Shown: positions 6,391 to 12,845 of the stretch, one piece after another | Position numbering within the stretch: position 1 is the first letter of the stretch | Layout of the letters: each line of letters starts with the position of its first letter | The notes under the pieces: model-generated | What the model saw: only the letters and a program-made list of their open reading frames with translations | Told to the model about the DNA's origin: nothing | Databases searched by the model: none | From: Prevotella sp. | Lineage (GTDB): Bacteria; Bacteroidota; Bacteroidia; Bacteroidales; Bacteroidaceae | DNA: 37,688 bases | Direction: 5' to 3' | NCBI GenBank assembly: GCA_017965725.1 | Contig: JAGCPK010000030.1 | Span: forward strand, 1-37,688 | Program-made: the position numbers and the translations under genes

Positions 6391-8142
6391 ATGCATATAC
6401 GAAACATTACACTGGCCACACTGATGGCCATGAGTTTACAGTTAAACGCGCAGACCACCATCGCCACCAACTTTAAGCCGACAGGACAGGCAAATCCTAT
6501 CAGCGGTTGTATATTCTGCGCTGACCCAACGGCACTGGATTATAACGGACGGTTATACGTCTATGGGTCAAACGACCACCAACAGTTTATCAAGAACGGC
6601 AAAGGGGGAACCAATGATTATGGCGACATCAAGTCGTTTGTCATCTTCTCAACGGACGATATGGTGAACTGGACTTTCCACGGAACGATTGACGTAAACA
6701 AACTTTGTTCTTCGTGGGGCTCAGGTTTCTTCAGGTCATGGGCACCCTCTGTGACGTGGCGACACAATGAGACCACAGGCAAGGATGAGTTTTTCCTCTA
6801 TTTTGCCAACTGGGCTTCCAACGTGGGTGTGCTGACTGCTGATTCACCTATCGGACCTTGGAAATCTCCCCTATCCAGGGCTTTGGTGACAGGCAACACA
6901 CCAGGCGTCAATCCCTGTAGTTGGTGTTTCGACCCGGGTGTGGTGATTGATGAGAACGGCACGGGCTGGCTATCCTTCGGTGGTGGCGATCCCAACGCGA
7001 AAGGCAATGACATCCAGCCCAACAATGCCGGTATCGTAAAACTCAAGCCCTCGATGATTGAACTCGACGGGAGTGCTGTCAAGATTCCAGCCCCCTACCA
7101 TTTTGAAGCCAGCGAACTGAACGTCATGGACGGCAAGTTCGTCTATACCTATTGTTCGAGTTGGAAAGATCGCAAAGATGCTGACTGGAATACCTATAAG
7201 AGTGAAAAGGGTATCAGCGTTTCGAAACCTGACAAATGCACCATGTGCTATATGGTTTCCGACAATCCGATGGATCCTGACTCATGGGTATATAAAGGTG
7301 TCTATGGCCCATTTTCCACTGCACCCAACAACCACTCCCACTTGCACAAATTCTTGGGTTCCTACTATCACATCTACCACTCTGGTGGTTTGTTGGAAGG
7401 CATGAAGAATGCCAAGGCTGTCGATTCTGACGCATCCACCTATCGTTCCATCTGTGTAGATGAAGTTACTGTCGATGAAGCCACACAGACCATCAGCAAG
7501 GTCAATCTGACCACGAAAGGCGTCAACCCCCTCAAGGCCCTGAACCCCTACCAACTCCAGCAGGCCGAGACGATGGCCTCATGTGGAGGCGTCAACTACG
7601 AGGACTTCAAGAACATCACCCCCAACACCTCGAAGAGTTCTCTGGGTAATGATGCTTCAGAGAACATGTACATCAAGATGGCTGCAGGATCGTGGACATC
7701 TGTACGCAATATCGATTTTGGAGAGGAGGGTGCCAAGTCCTTTATCCTCAGAGCCAAGGGCAGCGGTACATTCGAAATACGTACAGCCAGTAAAGGGGAG
7801 CCCATCGCTACGATGAACTTCTCTTCAACGGAGTTTGAAGACCATGCGGTGAATATCGACCCTGAAGTTTTCAAAGGTGTCAAGAACTTCCTTTTCCTGG
7901 TGTTTACCCAAGCCGACAATGTGCAGTTTGATGCCTGGCGCTTCTCTACAGAGTCTGCCAACGGTATCACCCCCATCAGCACTTCCAACGAACAGCCAAA
8001 GGCACTATTCGACTTATCCGGACACCGCCTGACTAACGGCACCCCGTATCGTGGTGTCGTCATCGAGCAGTATCAAGATGCTAATGGAAAGAAACAGAGC
8101 AGGAAACGTCTGTCAACGAATCCTGTCCATGGAACGTACTAA
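6391..8142 (+). CDS. Secreted glycoside hydrolase family 43 protein with C-terminal CBM6-like module
   Basis: A 583-aa exported enzyme (signal peptide MHIRNITLATLMAMSLQLNA). The N-terminal five-bladed beta-propeller shows the GH43 acidic residues: Asp45 in CADPTALDY (general base), Asp181 in CFDPGVV (pKa modulator) and Glu239 in HFEASELN (general acid). Residues from about 386 to 525 (NPYQLQQAETMASCGGVNYE onward) resemble a carbohydrate-binding module of the CBM6 type. The last 50 residues (ALFDLSGHRLTNGTPYRGVV) are a tail seen on exported Prevotella proteins. GH43 enzymes mostly release arabinose or xylose from plant polysaccharides, which would suit the arabinose operon 20 kb away; the exact substrate is not determinable. 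The 3' end overlaps the convergent DUF4293 gene by 30 bp. Confidence 0.88.
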   Translation: MHIRNITLATLMAMSLQLNAQTTIATNFKPTGQANPISGCIFCADPTALDYNGRLYVYGSNDHQQFIKNGKGGTNDYGDIKSFVIFSTDDMVNWTFHGTIDVNKLCSSWGSGFFRSWAPSVTWRHNETTGKDEFFLYFANWASNVGVLTADSPIGPWKSPLSRALVTGNTPGVNPCSWCFDPGVVIDENGTGWLSFGGGDPNAKGNDIQPNNAGIVKLKPSMIELDGSAVKIPAPYHFEASELNVMDGKFVYTYCSSWKDRKDADWNTYKSEKGISVSKPDKCTMCYMVSDNPMDPDSWVYKGVYGPFSTAPNNHSHLHKFLGSYYHIYHSGGLLEGMKNAKAVDSDASTYRSICVDEVTVDEATQTISKVNLTTKGVNPLKALNPYQLQQAETMASCGGVNYEDFKNITPNTSKSSLGNDASENMYIKMAAGSWTSVRNIDFGEEGAKSFILRAKGSGTFEIRTASKGEPIATMNFSSTEFEDHAVNIDPEVFKGVKNFLFLVFTQADNVQFDAWRFSTESANGITPISTSNEQPKALFDLSGHRLTNGTPYRGVVIEQYQDANGKKQSRKRLSTNPVHGTY

Positions 8143-8574
8143 GCGCTCATCAGCCCTGATGGCACGCATAGCCATCACATAGAAGATAAGTGCTATGGCG
8201 GGAAGTACAGCAGGCCATTCAGGACGGAAGTCAACCACGCCCCATGATTTGTCGCCTACCGTCTGACCGACCACGAAATAGCAGATATACCAACCAACTA
8301 CCAGCAAGGCGTTGAGCCCACAGAAAAGGGCCTGTGTCTTGCGGTTGTGGTATATAAAGATAGTATAGCAGGCTATCACCGCGGTGGGAAGCAGAATAGC
8401 CATCAGCGGCCATGTGTCGAAATGATGCTTGCCGAGAGCATCGGTAAACCACAGATTATACACACGGGCCACCTCGAGCCCTGCAGCACAGAACGAACCT
8501 ATCTGCATAGAAAGACACATGACGGTCAAAATAATGGCCGCCATGAGATAAAGAGTCTGTTTACGCTGTATCAT
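8113..8574 (-). CDS. DUF4293 membrane protein
   Basis: A 153-aa protein with four hydrophobic segments (LYLMAAIILTVMCLSMQIG, WPLMAILLPTAVIACYTIFI, ALFCGLNALLVVGWYICYFV, WPAVLPAIALIFYVMAM). It matches the Bacteroidetes DUF4293 family, whose function is unknown. It is third in a bamD-rpoZ-DUF4293 operon, 6 bp after rpoZ. The last 10 codons overlap the end of the GH43 gene on the other strand, and I see no terminator between the two. Confidence 0.85.
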   Translation of the reverse strand: MIQRKQTLYLMAAIILTVMCLSMQIGSFCAAGLEVARVYNLWFTDALGKHHFDTWPLMAILLPTAVIACYTIFIYHNRKTQALFCGLNALLVVGWYICYFVVGQTVGDKSWGVVDFRPEWPAVLPAIALIFYVMAMRAIRADERLVRSMDRIR

Positions 8575-8580
8575 AGCGAA

Positions 8581-8919
8581 TTAGTTCTCCTGATTCAGAT
8601 TGTCGCGCTGGGGATCACGCCAATAGACCTTGTCCTCGACAAATTCCTGCGTAGCCAGCAGAGAGGGCTTCGGCAACTTCTCGTAGTAGCGTGAGATCTC
8701 GATCTGTTCACGGTTTTCAAACACTTCCTCAAGAGAATCGTTATAAGAAGCAAACTCTGCCAGTTTCTTCGACAAGTCTTCCTTAATCTGCATACTGATT
8801 TGGTTGGCTCGCTTTGCAATGATGGCAACAGTCTCATAGATGTTGTCGGTATCCTTGCAGAGGTCCATAATGTTGCGGGTCACGGTATTAACCGGTGCTT
8901 TTGATTTCTTGTAATCCAT
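8581..8919 (-). CDS. rpoZ: RNA polymerase omega subunit, Bacteroidetes type
   Basis: A 112-aa protein (MDYKKSKAPVNTVTRNIMDL). The segment NIYETVAIIAKRANQISMQI aligns with the omega core motif (IAxxRAxQI) that holds the beta-prime C-terminal region. Omega aids assembly and stability of core RNA polymerase. It lies 3 bp after bamD and 6 bp before the DUF4293 gene on the same strand, an arrangement frequent in Bacteroidales. Confidence 0.88.
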   Translation of the reverse strand: MDYKKSKAPVNTVTRNIMDLCKDTDNIYETVAIIAKRANQISMQIKEDLSKKLAEFASYNDSLEEVFENREQIEISRYYEKLPKPSLLATQEFVEDKVYWRDPQRDNLNQEN

Positions 8920-8922
8920 ATT

Positions 8923-9756
8923 TTAATCTTTAACTATTTTCTTACACTTAGAAATATACTTGTGGGCCAGATTGACATTCTTCGAATCGGGATACTCGTT
9001 GAGGAAACCATAACACTCATCCTCGGCATCACGATAACGGTCAAGGCGCTTGTCTTCAGATGAGTTCTCTGCCAACTCGAACTTGCTCTTCATAATCAGC
9101 AGGGCGAAATTCTCACGCCATCTGGAGTAAGGATACTGCTTGAGCGCATTCTGAGCCGTAATAATACAAGCGGTGTAGTTGTTCTCGTCGCTCTTTCCAG
9201 GATTGGTATTACCGAAATAGCCCCCAAGGTTGAAGTAGAGTTCCGCAGAGAGCAGTTCCTTCGTGACGAGTTTGTCCTGCAGTTCATACAAACGATCCTG
9301 AGCCGCTTCGCGCAACTTAGAGTCAGGATAAAGGTCGAGAAACTGCTGATAGGCATTCATGGCGCCAATGGTAGGCGACTGGTCGAGGCGAGGCTCCGGA
9401 GAACTCTCATAGAGTGTCTGTCCTACATAGAAACCAGCCAACTCGGAATATTCACCTCGCGGATATCTGCTGATATATTTCTTGAAAGTAGCGGAGGCTG
9501 CCTCATAGTCGCGGTTACAATACTGGGCCATCGCCAGCATATAGAGGCTCTCCTGCTCCGCATCCGTTCCTTTCTTAAGAGTGATGAGTTCCTCAAGGAG
9601 CGTTGATGCCTGCTGGAACTTACCCATGGCAAAGGCTTCCTTTGCGTACTCGTATCTATAGTCGTTGTCTGTCGATTTATAGACCTTGTTGAATTCTCCT
9701 GCGCAACTGCCCATCATCAGGGCGATACACGCCAATATGAACATATTTTTCTTCAT
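8923..9756 (-). CDS. bamD: BamD outer-membrane assembly lipoprotein
   Basis: A 277-aa lipoprotein of the BAM complex that helps fold beta-barrel proteins into the outer membrane. The ATG at 9756 is chosen because it opens a lipoprotein signal (MKKNMFILACIALMMGSCAG, lipid on Cys18) and lies just after the -7 box at 9765-9772; an in-frame upstream ATG at 9807 would precede the promoter. The mature part holds TPR-like helices typical of BamD/YfiO (YEYAKEAFAMGKFQQASTLL, YDYEAASATFKKYISRYPRG and NAYQQFLDLYPDSKLREAA regions). It is first in the operon with rpoZ and the DUF4293 gene. The leader is very short. Confidence 0.9.
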   Translation of the reverse strand: MKKNMFILACIALMMGSCAGEFNKVYKSTDNDYRYEYAKEAFAMGKFQQASTLLEELITLKKGTDAEQESLYMLAMAQYCNRDYEAASATFKKYISRYPRGEYSELAGFYVGQTLYESSPEPRLDQSPTIGAMNAYQQFLDLYPDSKLREAAQDRLYELQDKLVTKELLSAELYFNLGGYFGNTNPGKSDENNYTACIITAQNALKQYPYSRWRENFALLIMKSKFELAENSSEDKRLDRYRDAEDECYGFLNEYPDSKNVNLAHKYISKCKKIVKD

Positions 9757-9764
9757 TCGGGGTG

Positions 9765-9772
9765 CAAAATTA
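9765..9772 (-). promoter_or_regulatory. -7 promoter box of the bamD operon
   Basis: TAATTTTG on the minus strand matches the consensus and ends 8 nt before the bamD ATG, implying a leader of only a few nucleotides. Confidence 0.6.
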
Positions 9773-9810
9773 CTGCTTTTTACGCAAAAAACAAAGTTTT
9801 TTCTCAATAA

Positions 9811-9838
9811 TTATCAATTATCAATTATCAATTATCAA
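9811..9838. repeat. Four perfect heptamer repeats upstream of uvrB
   Basis: The unit TTATCAA occurs four times in a row, with partial copies at both ends, between the divergent bamD and uvrB promoters. The array ends 8 bp before the uvrB -7 box, so it fills the -33 region. Confidence 0.9.
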
Positions 9839-9846
9839 TTTTTTGC

Positions 9847-9854
9847 TATCTTTG
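9847..9854 (+). promoter_or_regulatory. -7 promoter box of uvrB
   Basis: TATCTTTG, 9 nt before the uvrB ATG at 9864, implying a very short leader. Confidence 0.7.
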
Positions 9855-9863
9855 CACTTTGTT

Positions 9864-11903
9864 ATGAGCGATTTTATACTTACTTCACCATATAAACCGA
9901 CAGGAGACCAGCCGGAGGCTATCCAAGAACTCACCGACGGACTGCGACGTGGAGACAAGTCGCAGGTTCTCTTGGGTGTGACAGGTTCTGGCAAGACTTT
10001 CACGATGGCAAATGTGATAGCCAACGTAAACCGCCCCACCCTCATTTTGAGCCACAACAAGACATTGGCAGCACAACTCTACGACGAGATGCGGGGATTC
10101 TTCCCTCAGAATGCCGTCGAGTATTATGTCAGTTATTATGACTACTATCAGCCAGAGGCTTATCTGCCTTCTACTGACACCTACATAGAGAAAGATCTGG
10201 ACATTAACGAAGAGATAGACCGTCTGCGACTTTCTGCCGTATCTAATTTATTGTCAGGCAGAAAAGACGTAGTCGTTGTATCTTCTGTTTCATGTATCTA
10301 CGGCATGGGGAGTCCTGTGGCTCTTCAGGAGAATGTCATAGAACTGCACGTCGGACAGAAACTGGATCGTAATGCGTTGTTAAGAAATCTCGTCAGCGCC
10401 TTGTACGTTCGGAACGACATTGACCTGCAACGGGGCAACTTCCGTGTGAAGGGTGATACCATAGATATCGCCATGGCTTATAGTGAGGTCGTGCTGCGTG
10501 TCACCTTCTGGGACGACGAGATAGACGCTCTGGAAGAAGTGGATGCTGTCACATTCTACCGTCTGGCACGTTTTGAGGAATACAAACTCTACCCCGCCAA
10601 CCTCTTCATGACCTCACAGGAACAGACGAATATCGCCATCCGCAACATACAAGACGATCTCGTGAAGCAAGTCGCCTTCTTCGAGGAGATGGGCGACCCC
10701 ATCAAGGCACAGCGCATCAAGGAACGTGTGGAATACGACATGGAAATGATCAAGGAACTGGGTCACTGTTCGGGTATCGAGAACTATAGTCGCTATTTTG
10801 ATGGCAGACTGGCAGGAGAACGCCCCTATTGTCTGCTCGACTTCTTCCCTGACGACTATCTGATGATCATCGACGAAAGCCACGTCAGCGTGCCACAGAT
10901 CAACGCGATGTATGGTGGTGACAGAGCCCGCAAGACCAATCTCGTGGAATACGGTTTCCGTCTGCCTGCTGCCTTCGACAACCGTCCGTTGACCTTTGAC
11001 GAGTTCCACGAGATGATCAACCAGGTCATCTATGTCAGTGCCACCCCCGCTGACTACGAACTGGCTGAGGCAGAGGGTATTGTGGTGGAACAGGTGATTC
11101 GTCCTACAGGTCTGGTAGATCCGGAGATTGAGGTACGAAAGAGCGAGAACCAGATAGACGACCTGATGGATGAGATCCTGACACGCAGTCATCGTGGAGA
11201 ACGTGTGTTGGTGACGACCCTCACCAAGCGCATGGCAGAGGAACTCTCAGAATATCTGCTGAATCATGGCGTCAAGACCGCTTATATCCATAGCGACGTG
11301 GCCACCCTAGACCGTGTGAAGATTCTCAGTGATTTACGCCAAGGTGTCTATGATGTATTGGTAGGTGTGAATCTGCTTCGTGAAGGTCTTGACCTGCCAG
11401 AAGTATCACTCGTGGCAATCCTCGATGCTGACAAAGAAGGCTTTTTACGTTCACACCGAAGTCTGACACAAACGGCTGGACGTGCTGCCCGTAATGTCAA
11501 CGGCAAGGTGATCATGTATGCCGACACCATCACTGCCTCCATGCAACTGACCATCGACGAGACGCTGCGACGACGCACAAAGCAGATACAGTATAATGAG
11601 GCACATGGCATCACACCGACACAGATCGTAAAGAACATCAGCATCAGCAACCTGCAGAGAGAGGATCGTGCCGATACGAAGGAACTGATACGGAGCATTG
11701 GAATCGCTGCAGAGAGTGGAAGTAATAGCGGTATGACAACATCCGATCCGATCATCGAACACATGACCCGTCCGCAGATGGAGAAACTCATTGAAGAGAC
11801 GAAGCGTAAGATGAAAGAGGCTGCCAAGCAACTCGACTTCCTGCAAGCCGCCCAGTATCGCGACGAAATAATCCGCCTGCAAAAGGAAATGGAACTGAAA
11901 TAA
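9864..11903 (+). CDS. uvrB: Excinuclease ABC subunit B
   Basis: A 679-aa DNA-repair helicase-like ATPase; with UvrA and UvrC it verifies and helps excise bulky DNA lesions. The ATG at 9864 (MSDFILTSPYKPTGDQPEAI) is preferred to an in-frame ATG at 9762 because the promoter at 9847 lies between them. Walker A is GVTGSGKT at about 38-45. The beta-hairpin motif YYDYYQPEAY, the DESH box (MIIDESHVSVPQ), the ATPase motif REGLDLPEVSLV and a C-terminal UVR motif (KRKMKEAAKQLDFLQAAQYR) are all present. Length is normal. It is monocistronic, with a repeat-rich stem-loop downstream. Confidence 0.97.
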   Translation: MSDFILTSPYKPTGDQPEAIQELTDGLRRGDKSQVLLGVTGSGKTFTMANVIANVNRPTLILSHNKTLAAQLYDEMRGFFPQNAVEYYVSYYDYYQPEAYLPSTDTYIEKDLDINEEIDRLRLSAVSNLLSGRKDVVVVSSVSCIYGMGSPVALQENVIELHVGQKLDRNALLRNLVSALYVRNDIDLQRGNFRVKGDTIDIAMAYSEVVLRVTFWDDEIDALEEVDAVTFYRLARFEEYKLYPANLFMTSQEQTNIAIRNIQDDLVKQVAFFEEMGDPIKAQRIKERVEYDMEMIKELGHCSGIENYSRYFDGRLAGERPYCLLDFFPDDYLMIIDESHVSVPQINAMYGGDRARKTNLVEYGFRLPAAFDNRPLTFDEFHEMINQVIYVSATPADYELAEAEGIVVEQVIRPTGLVDPEIEVRKSENQIDDLMDEILTRSHRGERVLVTTLTKRMAEELSEYLLNHGVKTAYIHSDVATLDRVKILSDLRQGVYDVLVGVNLLREGLDLPEVSLVAILDADKEGFLRSHRSLTQTAGRAARNVNGKVIMYADTITASMQLTIDETLRRRTKQIQYNEAHGITPTQIVKNISISNLQREDRADTKELIRSIGIAAESGSNSGMTTSDPIIEHMTRPQMEKLIEETKRKMKEAAKQLDFLQAAQYRDEIIRLQKEMELK

Positions 11904-11912
11904 AGGTGAACA

Positions 11913-12010
11913 GGTGAAAAAGTGAAAAAGTGAAAAAGATGGATGCAAAACGTTAAAGTATCTGACGAGGTTATTATTTCATCTTTTCACCTTTTCACCT
12001 TTTCAATTTT
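11913..12010 (+). repeat. Octamer repeats forming a long stem-loop after uvrB
   Basis: Three copies of a GTGAAAAA unit (about 11914-11937, ending AAAAAGATG) face two copies of TTTTCACC plus flanks (about 11980-12005) in inverted orientation. The RNA can form a stem of about 26 bp with a bulge and two mismatches around a loop of about 38 nt, followed by a T-rich stretch. It may terminate uvrB transcription just before the DUF4468 promoter. Confidence 0.6.
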
Positions 12011-12016
12011 TATTTG

Positions 12017-12024
12017 TACTTTTG
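12017..12024 (+). promoter_or_regulatory. -7 promoter box of the DUF4468-porin operon
   Basis: TACTTTTG, 26 nt before the ATG at 12051. Confidence 0.65.
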
Positions 12025-12050
12025 CACCCAATTATTATAATAAGGTAAAG

Positions 12051-12671
12051 ATGAAAAAGTTTTTGATAGCCGTCCTGCTGGCTATGCCAATGATAGCCTC
12101 AGCCCAGGACAACACATGGGAGAGAATAGAAATGGCACCTGTCTCAAAAGATAATCCAGATGCCAGGTATCTGGTGGAAAATGCCGTTCCTGTCGTTGAC
12201 GGAAAGGTATGCTGGGAGACAACCATCCTGGCACCAGGCAAGTCAGCCCAACAGATCTACGACATTCTGTTGGCTCAGATGGAGAAGATGGTCAAGGAAC
12301 CCAATCAGGACAAAAGAAGCATTGTCGCTATCAAGGATCAGGAGAAATACCAACTTGGTACTGTCTTCCACGAGTGGCTGGTCTTCAAGAGTTCCGCCCT
12401 CACACTTGACCAGACTCTACTCAACTTTCAACTCGTTGCAGAATGTGCCGACGGCAAGGCAGATGTCAAGATGACACGTGTCACCTATGACTACGACCTG
12501 GAGCGCGACCCCAAGCACTATACCGCTGAGGAATGGATCACCGACAAATATGGTGTGAACAAGAAGCACACCAAACTACTGCCCATCTCAGGCAAGTTCC
12601 GTCGCAAGACCATTGATCGCAAGGACTTCATCTTCAACAAGTTCAACTCGATACTCAACGACAATAAATGA
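12051..12671 (+). CDS. Exported DUF4468-domain protein
   Basis: A 206-aa protein with a signal peptide (MKKFLIAVLLAMPMIASAQ). The body (WERIEMAPVSKDNPDARYLV, VPVVDGKVCWETTILAPGKS, FQLVAECADGKADVKMTRVT) matches the Bacteroidetes DUF4468 family, periplasmic or outer-membrane-associated proteins of unknown function with a TBP-like fold. The ATG at 12051 follows the promoter and the ATAATAAGGTA motif; an upstream in-frame ATG at 11943 lies before the promoter and lacks a sensible product. The stop overlaps the next gene as ATGA. Confidence 0.85.
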   Translation: MKKFLIAVLLAMPMIASAQDNTWERIEMAPVSKDNPDARYLVENAVPVVDGKVCWETTILAPGKSAQQIYDILLAQMEKMVKEPNQDKRSIVAIKDQEKYQLGTVFHEWLVFKSSALTLDQTLLNFQLVAECADGKADVKMTRVTYDYDLERDPKHYTAEEWITDKYGVNKKHTKLLPISGKFRRKTIDRKDFIFNKFNSILNDNK

Positions 12672-12841
12672 GCAAAGACCAAATACGCAACTGGTTGAAT
12701 ATCATTTTCATGATTGGAGCCGTCGTAGGCGTCATCCTCTTCCTGTCGAAGAATGAGGAGAGACACATGCTGGGGCTATACATCATCCTGTGCTCAATGG
12801 TTGTGAAAATTGCTGAGTCGTCGTTACGCATGTTCAAGTAG
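12668..12841 (+). CDS. 57-aa two-helix membrane protein
   Basis: A 57-codon frame starting in an ATGA overlap with the DUF4468 gene: MSKDQIRNWLNIIFMIGAVV onward. It has two hydrophobic segments, about residues 9-26 and 34-48, joined by a charged loop (SKNEERHM). The family is not recognised. Tight coupling upstream and the porin start 4 bp downstream place it inside an operon, which supports a real gene. The order of an exported protein, a small membrane protein and a porin suggests an envelope function, but nothing more specific. Confidence 0.65.
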   Translation: MSKDQIRNWLNIIFMIGAVVGVILFLSKNEERHMLGLYIILCSMVVKIAESSLRMFK

Positions 12842-12845
12842 TGTA

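Noticed and set aside
9762-9863. N-terminal extension of UvrB by 34 residues
   Set aside because: It would begin before the uvrB promoter, is read through the heptamer repeats, and UvrB normally starts as at 9864.
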